A stretch of DNA of 64,000 nucleotides, taken from NCBI RefSeq assembly GCF_014861485.1, contig NZ_JACZHT010000008.1, positions 1 through 64,000 on the forward strand, read 5' to 3'. The DNA is from Phaeovibrio sulfidiphilus. GTDB taxonomy: Bacteria; Pseudomonadota; Alphaproteobacteria; Rhodospirillales; Rhodospirillaceae. This document shows positions 1-9,090 of this stretch, piece by piece (positions within the stretch are counted from its first letter, which is position 1; each line of letters starts with the position of its first letter). The position numbers and the translations under genes were made by a program. The notes under the pieces were generated by a model, which saw only the letters and a list, made by a program, of their open reading frames with translations, made no database searches and was not told where the DNA came from.

Positions 1-502
1 GAAGGACAGCTGAGGCTGAGCCCCGGCTGACGACCCGGTAACGGGAACTCCGACGCCCTTCCGGCGCTCGCATCCCTTCCGGGGAGAGACGGTCCCGAGC
101 GACCGCTCTCTCCGGGAGGCCGCTCCGGAGGGGCGTGCCGTCCGGTTAGCCCCTGCCCTGCCCGGATCGGGTGTCACAGGCCCCCACTCCCCCCTCTTTC
201 GACACGACGCCCTGCACCGGACAGTCCCCCGAAGGGACCGCCCGCACACACAAGCGCGTGCCGCGCGCCATGACCGACCCGCGCCGTCAGCGGGCCAGCT
301 GCAAGCCGGGCAGCCGCGCCCGGTCCGGGACTGTGTTCAGGAAAATGGGGAAGGGTCATGCCGCACGGCCTGCGGCACGAAGCCGCCACACCGCGCGTCC
401 TGCACCAGACCGCTCACGCCCCGCGCAAGACCGCCCGTCCGGCCGGCCCAAAGGCTCAGACCGGGACAGCCGGGCCAAAGGCTCAGAGGGGAGCAGCCGC
501 TC
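1..502. other. Non-coding stretch at left edge
   Basis: No reading frame here has recognisable protein character. Frames are open only because the GC content is high and stops are rare. The frame that ends at the TAG at 147-149 is closed again upstream at 39-41, so no gene tail enters from the left in it. No RNA gene or clear terminator was recognised downstream of corA. Confidence 0.5.
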
Positions 503-1507
503 CTAGAGCCATTTCTTGTAGCGGAAATAGGAAAAGGGCAGGATCGCCGACACCAGCATGAGGGCAAGGGCGCCGTAATAGCCGTACTCCCAGTGCAGCT
601 CGGGCATGTTGTCGTAGTTCATGCCGTAGATGCTAGCAATCAGGGTCGGCGGCAGGAAGGCCACCGCGGCCACCGAGAAGATCTTGATGATGCTGTTCTG
701 CTCGATGTTGATCAGCCCCAGGGTCGCGTCCAGAAGGAACTGTATTTTCGAGGACACAAACGTGGCGTGCTCGGTGATGGAGGCCACGTCCCGCAGGAGC
801 GTCTTGGTGCGGTCCCGGTCCTCGCCCTTCATGGCGGGCTGGCTCGACAGGAACAGGACAAGGCGGTTCAGGCCCAGAAGGCTGTCCTTGATCTTGGAGC
901 CCAGATCCCCCGTGCGCCCGATGCGCCGCAGAATGTCGGTAAAATCGCAGCCCGCCCCCGACTTGCCGGTGGCCCGGAAGATCTCCTTGGACAGACCCTC
1001 GAGGTCCGCAATAGAGGTCTCCAGGATATCGGCAAGGCGGTCCGTGACCTGCTCCAGAAGCCCCAGGAGAGCCTGCTCTCCGGTGGCGATCAGGGCGTGC
1101 TCGCGGTTGATGCGCCGGGTGAAGATCTTGAAGGACAGGGGATCCGTGTAGCGGATCGTCAGAAGCTGGTGGCGCACGAGAATGAACGTGATCGGAGCGG
1201 ACTCCGGCTCGTCCGCCGCCGAGTTGTTCAGAACCGGCATGGTCATCACCAGAGCCGGGCCGTCCACGTACAACCGCGACGACAGCTCAATCTCTGCCAT
1301 TTCCTCCCGGGAGGGAAGCTCGATATCCAGAAGGGCCTCCACCGCGGAAATCTCGTCGGTGGTCGGCATGAGCATGTCCAGCCAGACGGTCTGGCCGGGA
1401 AGACGCGGAAGCGTGCCCCCGGGGCGCTTTGCATTCAGTTCCTGCGCGTCCATGACGGCCCGCGACAGCACGCCGGTGCCGGGATCGTAGCCAAGGAGTG
1501 TCAGCAT
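503..1507 (-). CDS. corA: CorA-family divalent metal ion transporter
   Basis: Predicted inner-membrane magnesium/cobalt channel of the CorA family, 334 residues. The N-terminal two thirds is the soluble cytoplasmic funnel. Two membrane segments follow at the C-terminus, and the signature GMN sits after the first of them (residues 295-297, in IYGMNYDNMPE). The protein ends in a short basic tail (KKWL), as expected for the family. The ATG at 1507 was chosen because GGAGG lies about 8 nt upstream and the protein then begins at the normal CorA N-terminus; a longer open frame upstream has no such support. It is transcribed in the same direction as mlaA but 396 bp away, so it probably has its own promoter. 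Whether it carries Mg2+, Co2+ or another ion cannot be read from sequence. Confidence 0.93.
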   Translation of the reverse strand: MLTLLGYDPGTGVLSRAVMDAQELNAKRPGGTLPRLPGQTVWLDMLMPTTDEISAVEALLDIELPSREEMAEIELSSRLYVDGPALVMTMPVLNNSAADEPESAPITFILVRHQLLTIRYTDPLSFKIFTRRINREHALIATGEQALLGLLEQVTDRLADILETSIADLEGLSKEIFRATGKSGAGCDFTDILRRIGRTGDLGSKIKDSLLGLNRLVLFLSSQPAMKGEDRDRTKTLLRDVASITEHATFVSSKIQFLLDATLGLINIEQNSIIKIFSVAAVAFLPPTLIASIYGMNYDNMPELHWEYGYYGALALMLVSAILPFSYFRYKKWL

Positions 1508-1903
1508 GGGGCGCCTCCAGTTCTTTTGGAAAAGGGTCTTGTGGCGATACGCTCGCCCGCCTTTTTTGTCAATCCCGAAGCGGCCTTGCAGCCCGCTCCC
1601 GCCTGGCCGCGCCTCCGCGAACGCTGCCCCCGAACCCGGCTTCTCGGTGCGCTCCGAGCCCGCAGAAACGGGCCCGCCGTCACCGCACCACGCCCCCCGG
1701 GGTGGGCCGGACAGAGCCCCGCCCTGCCCGTGGCCCCGGGGAACCGCGCACCGGGGGACGGATCCCCCGAGCGGGCGCCGGGCCCCAAAAAGAAAACGGG
1801 AAAGACGCCGTTCAGGCACCGTTCCCGCTTATCCTGAACCGGAGCCGGGACCGAACCGCACGCTGGCGCGGGTCCGGTCTGGCTCCCAACCCCGAGGCGG
1901 ACC
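1508..1903. other. Spacer between corA and mlaA
   Basis: 396 bp of very GC-rich sequence with no convincing gene or RNA. It should contain the corA promoter, but no clear -35/-10 pair was identified. Confidence 0.4.
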
Positions 1904-2701
1904 CTAGCGGTCCGGCCCCTCGTCTTCCATGTCCGGGAAGTAGTCCACGAACGGACCCGTCGCCGAATCCAGGTTCTGGACCTTCGCCCGCCGGTTCTGG
2001 GTGTAAAGGCTGCGAATGGTGGCGTAGAAGTCCAGCGAGGTCGCCCGCAGGGCGTCCAGCTGCGGCGTGGCCTGCCCGAGATCGTTGGACAGGCTGGCGT
2101 AGGCCCGCGCCGCCTGAAGGGAGTTCCCCCAGGTCTTGTCCGGCAGCCAGAAGAACGGGTCCGAGACGATGTCCACACCCGTACCCACCGCATCACGCGG
2201 GCTGGAGGGCCCGAGCAGCGGCAGGACAAGGTAGGGGCCGTCGCCGACGCCCCAGACGCCGAGGGTCTGGCCGAAGTCCTCGGAGTGGCGCGGCATGTCA
2301 TGATCCGCCGCCACATCCGCGATGCCCAGCACACCCACGGTGGTGTTCACCGCAAAGCGCTTGGTCGTGGTCCAGGCCCGGCTGAACTCGCCTTGCAGCA
2401 GGTCGTTCAGAAGAATGACCGGAGTGCTGAGGTTGTGAAGAAAGTTGTCAATCGCCCGCTGGCCGCCCTCGGGGAGCACCATGTACGGAGCGATGAACGG
2501 CTGCGCCATCATGTAGACAAAGTCGTTGACGGCAAACACGTAGCGGTTCCAGGGCTCCAGCGGGTCATCCACCTGGTCCGAACCGGCAACCTGCGTGCCC
2601 GTCGATGCGCAGCCCGCGAAAAACGAAAGCGCAACAGCGACCGCCGTCACCCGCGCCAGCGAACCGAACGGTCTGCTCCTATCGATATGAGAACGGCCCA
2701 T
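1904..2701 (-). CDS. mlaA: MlaA (VacJ) outer-membrane lipoprotein
   Basis: Predicted outer-membrane lipoprotein of the Mla system, which removes misplaced phospholipids from the outer leaflet and passes them to periplasmic MlaC. The 265-residue protein has a signal peptide ending in a lipobox, FAGC, with the lipidated Cys at residue 31. The MlaA core follows, starting at DDPLEPWNRYVFAVND, with the conserved NDLLQGEF and GVWGVGDGPYLVLPLLGPSS segments. The ATG at 2701 is preceded by GAGGA at a suitable distance. No mlaBCDEF genes lie nearby; in many alphaproteobacteria the mla genes are dispersed. Family assignment is firm. Confidence 0.95.
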   Translation of the reverse strand: MGRSHIDRSRPFGSLARVTAVAVALSFFAGCASTGTQVAGSDQVDDPLEPWNRYVFAVNDFVYMMAQPFIAPYMVLPEGGQRAIDNFLHNLSTPVILLNDLLQGEFSRAWTTTKRFAVNTTVGVLGIADVAADHDMPRHSEDFGQTLGVWGVGDGPYLVLPLLGPSSPRDAVGTGVDIVSDPFFWLPDKTWGNSLQAARAYASLSNDLGQATPQLDALRATSLDFYATIRSLYTQNRRAKVQNLDSATGPFVDYFPDMEDEGPDR

Positions 2702-3303
2702 GCCCTGTGTTCCTCAGTAAAAAGGCTAAAACGAATGACGAGAGGCGCCGATTTGGACACAAAACAACTGTTAAGGGCCTGAATAGGCTCTAACAAAGGC
2801 AAGATTGGGTCCAAAATGCGACGCCTTTTGCGGTATTTTCGACTTTACGTGGTTTACAGCCGGCTCTCAAGGAAAAAAGGCCAAAAACTGCGGCTTTCCG
2901 GACGCGAGGACCAAAAAATCGTCTCCGGCCCCGAAAGCTGCGACGGAAAGGTGCGCCACACCCCCGATACCCCTGCAAACGGGCCCGGGCGAGGTCCGCA
3001 GCAGCGACGGAACCGGCGCCGCTCTACGCACGCCTAACGGGAATCGGGTACGAGCCCCGGCCCGGACGCATGCAGCCCGGGAGACCCGGGCACACCCCGG
3101 CGCTCCGTGACCGGAAACGGGGCCGGGGATCCCCTCCGGCCGGACAGGCCAAAGACAGGATCCGGTCCGGCGCCCTGTGGGTGCCCGCCCCCACCGGATG
3201 TTTTTTTCACGTCCCAGATTGACTTTAACCAGGGCACGGCCTACCAATCGGCAGGGTTCCCTCGCGGAACCTGCAGGGGAACGACCCCGCCTGCAACGGC
3301 CCC
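2702..3303. other. Spacer between mlaA and tRNA-Ser
   Basis: 602 bp without a supportable gene. The part next to mlaA (about 2700-2830) is noticeably richer in A and T and probably carries the mlaA promoter on the minus strand. The rest is GC-rich with no recognisable RNA. The tRNA-Ser promoter must lie at its right end. Confidence 0.4.
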
Positions 3304-3391
3304 GGAGAGGTGGCAGAGTGGTCGATTGCGCCGGTCTTGAAAACCGGAGAGGGGCAACCCTCCGTGGGTTCGAATCCCACCCTCTCCGCCA
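3304..3391 (+). tRNA. tRNA-Ser (anticodon TGA)
   Basis: An 88-nt class II tRNA with CCA encoded. The acceptor arms ggagagg (3304-3310) and cctctcc (3381-3387) pair perfectly. The anticodon loop cttgaaa reads TGA, a long variable arm follows, and the T-loop is ggttcgaatcc. It reads UCA serine codons. Confidence 0.97.
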
Positions 3392-3821
3392 CAGGCCAGC
3401 GCGAGGGCCTGGCACCGCCGAAACCCCACACACCACACGCACACGTCAGACCGCACTCCCCGCCTGCAGGCAGGAGCCGGGTGTCCCGCTCCATCTCCTG
3501 TTCGGTTGTCGGGGGAAGGGCCCAGCCGGGCCAGCGGCGAAGAGCGGCCAACCCGCCGTACAGCAGGCGAACACCGCCGGGGAACGTGGCGGCACGCCCG
3601 TCAGACCGGGCACACCCCACGCCCGCAGGCCGGTGGCAAACCCCATCGATGCCGCCCGCCCGCAGACAAGGGGGGCGCGCACCACCGGGATCCCATCACG
3701 GACACCGCAGACGGCAGCCCCCTGAAGCCACGGGCGCACGCAAAACGGCGGCCCGCTCGGGACACCGGAGACGGCGCGGAACAGAGCCCAAGGGGCGTAC
3801 TGATGGTTCGGGGAGGGAAGC
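3392..3821. other. Spacer between tRNA-Ser and tRNA-Arg
   Basis: 430 bp between two convergent tRNA genes. No credible coding frame, repeat or terminator with a T-run was found. Confidence 0.4.
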
Positions 3822-3898
3822 TGGTGCGTCCGGCGGGATTCGAACCCACGACCTTTGGCTTCGGAGGCCAACACTCTATCCAGCTGAGCTACGGACGC
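3822..3898 (-). tRNA. tRNA-Arg (anticodon CCG)
   Basis: A 77-nt tRNA on the minus strand with CCA encoded (tgg at 3822-3824 on the plus strand). The acceptor arm gcgtccg pairs with cggacgc, and the anticodon loop ctccgaa reads CCG, decoding CGG arginine codons, a common codon in this GC-rich genome. D- and T-arms are canonical. Confidence 0.97.
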
Positions 3899-4258
3899 CC
3901 TCTTCGTGAGGCTCCTGCGACCCTGTTCCAACGACAGGCCCGGAGCGCTCTTCAGTCCGGCATCCCCACCGGGAACGCCAGAGCGCGGAACTTAACCTGG
4001 AAGAGCCCGTCCGCCAAGGAAAAAAGTGCGCCCGCGGCCCGTAAAGACCAAACCGCCGGAACCGGGCCCGCGAAGAGCCGAAACAGCACGCCCTCCGGTG
4101 GCAAGTCGACCGCCACAAACGCAGAGGCAGGCCGGATCCGGCACAGAGCGACGCCCCCCGGGGCGCCCCCCGCTCCAGCCGGGCACACCCGAGTGCGCTT
4201 GTCCCTTCCGCTCCGCGTCCTGCCGGCCCTGCCCCGCCCGGGCCCGCGCCGGAGGCAC
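3899..4258. other. Spacer downstream of the CoA-transferase gene
   Basis: About 360 bp without a recognisable gene. It lies between the tRNA-Arg promoter side and the terminator of the leftward CoA-transferase gene. Confidence 0.4.
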
Positions 4259-4291
4259 AAAAAAACCCGGAGGCGGAACACCGCCTCCGGG
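4259..4291 (-). terminator. Intrinsic terminator after the CoA-transferase gene
   Basis: A perfect 11-bp stem, cccggaggcgg (4266-4276) with ccgcctccggg (4281-4291), closes over a 4-nt loop. Seven A residues precede it at 4259-4265, which is a U-tract on the minus strand. It sits 28 bp past the stop codon of the leftward gene. Confidence 0.9.
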
Positions 4292-4319
4292 CAGACGCAA
4301 GAAACCGGACAGGCCGGGA

Positions 4320-5834
4320 TCAGGCTCTCATGGACCCGGCTTTGACAAACCGGGAGTGCCACGACAGGGCCTCGTCCAGGATGACCGGCGTGTGCTGGCC
4401 AACCGACACATCGCGGGCGCGCTTGTAGTAGTCCAGAAGCGCCGGGCGGTAATCCGGGTGCGCACAGTTGCGGATGATGGTCTCCGCGCGCTGCTTCGGG
4501 GACAGGCCGCGCAGGTCCGCAAGGCCCTGCTCGGTGACGATGACGCGCACGTCCTGGGAGCCGTGGTCCACGTGGCAGGCCTGGGGCACGATGGCCGAGA
4601 TGGCGCCTCCCTTGGCCGTGGAGGGGGTCATGAAGACGGAGATCGACGCCGAGCGGGCAAAGTCACCCGAGCCGCCGATTCCGTTCATCACCCGCGAGCC
4701 CATGACATGGGTGGAGTTCACGTTGCCGTAGATGTCCGTCTCGATCAGCGAGTTCATGGCAATACAGCCCAGGCGGCGGATGACCTCCGGGTTGTTCGAG
4801 ACGTCCTGGGGACGCAGGATCATCTTGTCCTGGAACTCGTGCATGTGGTCGTTGATGTACTTGGCCATGTCCGGCGACAGGGAGAACGCGGTGGCCGAGG
4901 CCATGCGCAGCTTCCCGGCCTTCAGCAGGTTGATCATGCCGTCCTGGATCACCTCGGTGTAGGAGGTCATGTTCTCGAACGGCGAGTCCATCAGGCCGCA
5001 CAGCACCGCGTTGGCGATGTTGCCCACGCCGGACTGGAGCGGGAACAGGTTCTCCGGCATCCGGCCCATCTTCACCTCGTGGGACAGGAAGTCCAGGAGG
5101 TTGGCGGCAATCTTCATCTCCACCTCTCCGGGATCGGAGAAGGGCGCGTTGCGGTCCGGGATGTGGGTCTCGACCACGGCCACGACCTTGGACGGATCCA
5201 CGGTCATGTAGGGCGAGCCGATCCGGTCGTCGGCCTTCATGATGGGGATGGGCTGGGTGTTCGGCGGGGGCGCGATGGTGTAGAAGTCGTGCATGCCCTC
5301 CAGGTCCGCATTCTGCCAGGAGTTGACCTCCAGGATGACCTGCTCGGCCGCATCAAGCCACGCCTGGTTGTTCCCGGCGGACGACGAGGGGACAAGACGC
5401 CCGTCGCTCTTGATGGCGGTGACCTCGATGACCGCGGTGTGAAGGGGCCCCATGGCGCCGCTCTTCACCAGGGGAGTGGAGTGGCTGAGGTGATAGTCGA
5501 AGTAATGCGCCTCTCCGCGATTGATCCGGTCGCGCATGTGGGTGTCAGACTGGTAGGGCATGCGGAACTCGATGCCGTTCACTTCGGCAAGGGCTCCGTC
5601 CAGCTCGGGGCCGGTGGACGCGCCCGTCCACAGGTTCACGCGGAAGGTCCGCCCGGAGTCGGCTTCCTCCTTGATTTTGGCGGCAAGGGCCAGGGGAACG
5701 GCCTTGGGGTAGCCCGACCCGGTAAATCCGCTGGCACCAATGGTCGTGCCGGGCTTGATGAATGCGATGGCTTCCTCGGCGGTCATCACCTTGGAGCGCA
5801 TCGTCTCGCACGCAACGCGGCTGTCTTTAAGCAA
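4320..5834 (-). CDS. Acetyl-CoA hydrolase / succinyl-CoA:acetate CoA-transferase family
   Basis: Class I CoA-transferase family enzyme, 504 residues. Relatives transfer CoA from succinyl-CoA to acetate (AarC/ScaC type) or are annotated as acetyl-CoA hydrolases. The glutamate expected to carry the covalent acyl/CoA intermediate is the E in SLIETDIYGNVNSTH, followed by the conserved GSRVMNGIGGSGDF loop. The C-terminal QGLADLRGLSPKQRA is also typical. The first in-frame start is TTG at 5834, with AAGGAG upstream; this gives the N-terminus usual for the family before the RSKV segment. An ATG 11 codons in (about 5801) lacks a good ribosome site. The gene stands alone with its own terminator. Transferase and hydrolase activity cannot be separated from sequence; CoA-transferase is more likely. 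Confidence 0.9.
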   Translation of the reverse strand: MLKDSRVACETMRSKVMTAEEAIAFIKPGTTIGASGFTGSGYPKAVPLALAAKIKEEADSGRTFRVNLWTGASTGPELDGALAEVNGIEFRMPYQSDTHMRDRINRGEAHYFDYHLSHSTPLVKSGAMGPLHTAVIEVTAIKSDGRLVPSSSAGNNQAWLDAAEQVILEVNSWQNADLEGMHDFYTIAPPPNTQPIPIMKADDRIGSPYMTVDPSKVVAVVETHIPDRNAPFSDPGEVEMKIAANLLDFLSHEVKMGRMPENLFPLQSGVGNIANAVLCGLMDSPFENMTSYTEVIQDGMINLLKAGKLRMASATAFSLSPDMAKYINDHMHEFQDKMILRPQDVSNNPEVIRRLGCIAMNSLIETDIYGNVNSTHVMGSRVMNGIGGSGDFARSASISVFMTPSTAKGGAISAIVPQACHVDHGSQDVRVIVTEQGLADLRGLSPKQRAETIIRNCAHPDYRPALLDYYKRARDVSVGQHTPVILDEALSWHSRFVKAGSMRA

Positions 5835-6024
5835 AGCTTAGTCTCCTTCTTCCAACATCCAGCTTCATGCCTGTGGGAGGCCCGAGGGAACGGGCCGGCT
5901 ATCGTGAAGTGACACTGCGGATCCCTGGGGCAGGTCCGCGCGTTTCCCGAAGGTGGGGCCGCACCCGACGGAAAGGAACGGGGGCGGCCGGGAATATTTC
6001 AGCTGCGAGGCTCTTCAGCGCACC

Positions 6025-7536
6025 TCACATCTTTTCGGGTGTGCAGTACTGCCCGCGGCTTTTCAGCGCCAGGCAGAGATTCGTCGCCACGCCGGACTCC
6101 AGCGGTCCGGCCAGCAGGCGGATGAAACGCCCCTCCCCTGTCAGGGTCACGGCGCGCAGCACGGACTGGCTGCTCCCGAGAAGGGCGGGGTATCGGGCCT
6201 GGAGTTCCTTCCATCCCTGCCGGGCCGCATCATCGGAGCGGTACGAGGCAAGGTGGACCAGGGTCGTGCGGGGCGGGGTGCCATCCGGCGCCCCCGCGGT
6301 CCCGGCGACCGGTCCGGCGGACGCTCCCGACGTTGCCACGCCCGATGCCGGGCCGCCGGACGCTGCCGGGCCGGACGGACCCGTGGGGCGGGTCGCGGCC
6401 GGTTCGGCCGAGGCTGGCCGGGCTCGCGGTCCGGACAGGGCCGCAAGCTCCCGTTTGGCCTCCGGCTCGGTCACCAGTCCGGTGGCGAGCAGGGTGTTCA
6501 GGCGCCTTGCGTATGTGGCCCGGGCGGCTTCCGACGTCCCGGGCTGGGCCACGGGCTGCCAAGCCGTGGGGCGGTCCGGCAGCAGGGCGTCCAGGATGGC
6601 GGTCCGCTCGGCGTCAAAGCGGCTCTGGGTGATCCCCCCTTTCTGGAGGGTCAGGCGAAGGTCGTTCAGGCGCCCGGACACCTCGGACGGACCGGGTGCT
6701 GGCATCAGGGCCCGGGTCGAGGGCGGCGGAAAGGTCAGGGGCAGCACCGCGCCCAGATTGGCAAGGCGGCGGGCGTCAAACTCGCCGCGGGAGATCAGCT
6801 TCTCGTCATAGAGGCGATGCAAGATGCGCAGCCGCTCCATGGCCGCCTGGGACAGGCCCTGGGGCCCTGGGGCCTGTGCCGGGGACGTCCTGGCCGCTGT
6901 CCGGTCCGGCTCCGCCACGGGGCCGACCACATCGGACCAGCCCGCGGCCGGGGTCATGGCGGCTCCCGCCCTGGCCCTCGGCTGCCCGGCCCTGGAGGCC
7001 GAAGCCTGAGCCGGATCCGGCTTCGCCAGTCCGCCGGAGAGAATCCGGTCCGCAACGGCCCGGGATCCGGTCACCGTCGGCTGGAGGGCAATGGCCGTAC
7101 CCCCCTGCCCCTCGGTCAGGGCACGGGTCTCGGGAAGCATCTTCAGCACATCCAGATTCTTGCGGGCAATCTCGGTGATGGGAACGGCCTCCAGCGTGAA
7201 CCACTGCCCGAGGACCGCCTCGGCGCCCGGTTTCAGGGCCAGAAGCGTCTGATAGGTCTGGATGGCCTCGGCCGGGCGGTCCGTGTTCTGATAGACAAGG
7301 GCCTGGGCCAGAAGCGCATAGGGGTTCCGGTCATCCGCGACCAGGGCGCGGCTGGAATAGCTCTCGGCGTTCAGGAAATCGCCCTTGGCCAGGGCCGCCA
7401 GGGCCACGTCCGAGGCCCGGATCGATGTGGTGATATAGGTTCCGTCCCGGGAGACTCCGGGACCGCAGGCGCCCACAAGAAGGGCGACCGAGAACATCAG
7501 ACCCGCAGGGAATGCACTCTTTCGAAGCATGGCCAT
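6025..7536 (-). CDS. Lipoprotein with TPR-like region and C-terminal SPOR domain
   Basis: Predicted envelope lipoprotein of 503 residues. The N-terminus is a signal peptide with lipobox VGAC. A TPR-like helical region follows (about residues 40-130, with AESYSSRALVADDRNPYALLAQALVY). Then come long Ala/Pro-rich linkers with two short helical segments that both carry an LY/LRxTLxxGxI pattern (around EKLISRGEFDARR and KGGITQSRFDAER). A C-terminal SPOR domain starts near TLVHLASYRSDDAARQGW and ends GQYCTPEKM. SPOR domains bind denuded peptidoglycan glycans at division sites, so a role at the septum or cell wall is likely but not shown. Linkers of this kind evolve fast, and exact function is unknown. 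Confidence 0.75.
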   Translation of the reverse strand: MAMLRKSAFPAGLMFSVALLVGACGPGVSRDGTYITTSIRASDVALAALAKGDFLNAESYSSRALVADDRNPYALLAQALVYQNTDRPAEAIQTYQTLLALKPGAEAVLGQWFTLEAVPITEIARKNLDVLKMLPETRALTEGQGGTAIALQPTVTGSRAVADRILSGGLAKPDPAQASASRAGQPRARAGAAMTPAAGWSDVVGPVAEPDRTAARTSPAQAPGPQGLSQAAMERLRILHRLYDEKLISRGEFDARRLANLGAVLPLTFPPPSTRALMPAPGPSEVSGRLNDLRLTLQKGGITQSRFDAERTAILDALLPDRPTAWQPVAQPGTSEAARATYARRLNTLLATGLVTEPEAKRELAALSGPRARPASAEPAATRPTGPSGPAASGGPASGVATSGASAGPVAGTAGAPDGTPPRTTLVHLASYRSDDAARQGWKELQARYPALLGSSQSVLRAVTLTGEGRFIRLLAGPLESGVATNLCLALKSRGQYCTPEKM

Positions 7537-7636
7537 GTCTCTGTTCCAGAGTCCGTTCAGTTCCGTTCAGTAATGACACCCCATCGGGCACCATTGCGCA
7601 AGGCAAGGTAACCACGGAAGGTGAACAGAAGACAAG

Positions 7637-7663
7637 CCGGGAACTGTGCTCCCGGTCTTTTTT
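7637..7663 (+). terminator. Terminator-like hairpin with T-run on the plus strand
   Basis: The stem ccggga/tcccgg (7637-7642 with 7650-7655) has a 7-nt loop and is followed by tcTTTTTT. No plus-strand gene ends here; both neighbours are leftward. On the minus strand it is followed only by a weak T-rich stretch, so it may serve the RluC gene poorly or end an unseen plus-strand RNA. Confidence 0.55.
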
Positions 7664-7729
7664 CGCGTTTCCGCCTGCCGGACCGGGACAGTTCCCGGGG
7701 AAAAACGCCCTGCAAGGCCCTCAAACCGC

Positions 7730-8785
7730 TTACAGATCCGTATCAAGCCAGCCTGAGAACGGATCGGGCGCATCAGAGAGGTGAAAGCCCAGCGCGGCCA
7801 TGGAGGCCCGGAAGTGGGCCGGGACCGGGGCGGTGACCTCGAGGCGCCCGCCGTCCGGATGGGGGATCGACAGGGCGCGGGCGTGAAGGTGGAGCTGGCG
7901 GGCAAAGCCGTCCCCGGACAGGAACGCCCCGACCCCGGCGTACTTGCCGTCGCCCAGGATCGGCGTCCCGAGCGCGGTGGCGTGGACCCGCAGCTGGTGG
8001 GTCCGGCCGGTGCGCGGGCGCATCTCCAGCCAGGCGGCCGCCTTGCCCGCATGATCCACCATGCGGTAGTCCGTGACCGCCGCCCGTCCGTCGTCGCTGA
8101 TGGTCATGCGCTCGCCCCGGGCCGCGGCCTCCTTGGCAAGGGGGGCGTTGATCGTGCCCTGCTCGAGCTCGGGCACCCCCACCACCAGAGCCCAGTAGAT
8201 CTTCTGGGTGTCCCGGTTCCGGAAGGCGCGGGTCAGGAACTGGGCCGCCCGCAGGGTCCGGGCCAGCACAAGAACGCCGCTGGTGTCCTTGTCCAGCCGG
8301 TGCACCAGGCGGGGGCGCTCGCTGCCGTCGCGAGTGAACAGGTCCAGCAGGGCGTCAAGGTGCCGGGTTGTGCCCGTGCCGCCCTGAACCGCCAGCCCGG
8401 CCGCCTTGTCCAGCACCAGGACCGAGGCATCCCGGTGCAGCACCGAGGCCTCGAGGGCGCGCTCCTCCTCCGGTGTGGGCGGGCGCGGAGCCCGGGGCGC
8501 CCGCGGAACCCGGGGCTCTGTCCCGTCCCCGGACGCGGTGTCCGCGGAGACCTCACCGATATCGTGGGGCACCTGCACCCGGTCGCCTCCGGCCAGACGG
8601 TCACTGCTTTTTTTGGCCCGGCTTCCGTTGACCCGGACCGCCCCCTTGCGCAGGAGCTTCTCGATGCGCCCCTGGGTCAGCCCGGGGAACTGCCGGCGGA
8701 GCCAGCGGTCAAGGCGGACGTCGCCCCCGTCCTCGGGAACATCAAGGGTCAGGGGAGACTGGCGGGGCATTTCGGCGTGGATCAT
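7730..8785 (-). CDS. rluC: RluC/RluD-family 23S rRNA pseudouridine synthase
   Basis: Predicted pseudouridine synthase of 351 residues that isomerises uridines in large-subunit rRNA. An N-terminal S4 RNA-binding domain (about residues 20-75, LDRWLRRQFPGLTQGRIEKLL) is followed by a disordered Pro/Arg linker and then the catalytic domain. The catalytic motif HRLDKDTSG is at residues 162-170, with Asp165 as nucleophile. The later conserved segments GRTHQLRVHA and GDGKYAG are also present. RluC is the closest assignment because of the S4 domain and length, but RluD-type specificity cannot be excluded. It is divergent from the gene at 9091, with about 305 bp between them. Confidence 0.9.
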   Translation of the reverse strand: MIHAEMPRQSPLTLDVPEDGGDVRLDRWLRRQFPGLTQGRIEKLLRKGAVRVNGSRAKKSSDRLAGGDRVQVPHDIGEVSADTASGDGTEPRVPRAPRAPRPPTPEEERALEASVLHRDASVLVLDKAAGLAVQGGTGTTRHLDALLDLFTRDGSERPRLVHRLDKDTSGVLVLARTLRAAQFLTRAFRNRDTQKIYWALVVGVPELEQGTINAPLAKEAAARGERMTISDDGRAAVTDYRMVDHAGKAAAWLEMRPRTGRTHQLRVHATALGTPILGDGKYAGVGAFLSGDGFARQLHLHARALSIPHPDGGRLEVTAPVPAHFRASMAALGFHLSDAPDPFSGWLDTDL

Positions 8786-9090
8786 GGAAACCTGTCTGTA
8801 CGGAAAAAAGGAAACGCGCGCAAAAAAAAAGCGCCCGCCCTGTTTAGCACCGGACGGGGGCCGGGGAAATGATTTCAGGGCCCGAAAAAGCTTTCCGCGC
8901 CGTGAATTTACTTAAATCTCTGTTTTTTTTGTCGAACAATTCGCCGAAGCTGATATCCTCAAAAGGTTGGCGAAGGAACGAGACGGCACGCCGGGCGACC
9001 CGGATCCTGCCGGGCGTTCACAGCCCGGAGCAAAACGGGCGGCAGCCGGACACGGCTCGGGCCGTCGTCGCTGGAGTGTACGCAGGTTCC
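8786..9090. other. Divergent promoter region
   Basis: About 305 bp between two divergent genes, containing an AT-richer patch at 8880-8960 (including a run of eight T at 8924). It should hold promoters for both the RluC gene and the gene at 9091. No specific boxes could be assigned. Confidence 0.4.

Noticed and set aside
1-170. C-terminal end of a gene entering from the left, ending at the TAG at 147-149
   Set aside because: That frame is interrupted by TAA at 39-41 and the remaining codons show no family resemblance.
593-1837. Long open frame on the plus strand opposite corA
   Set aside because: It is the antisense shadow of corA in high-GC DNA; composition is His/Arg/Gly-rich and nothing recognisable is encoded.
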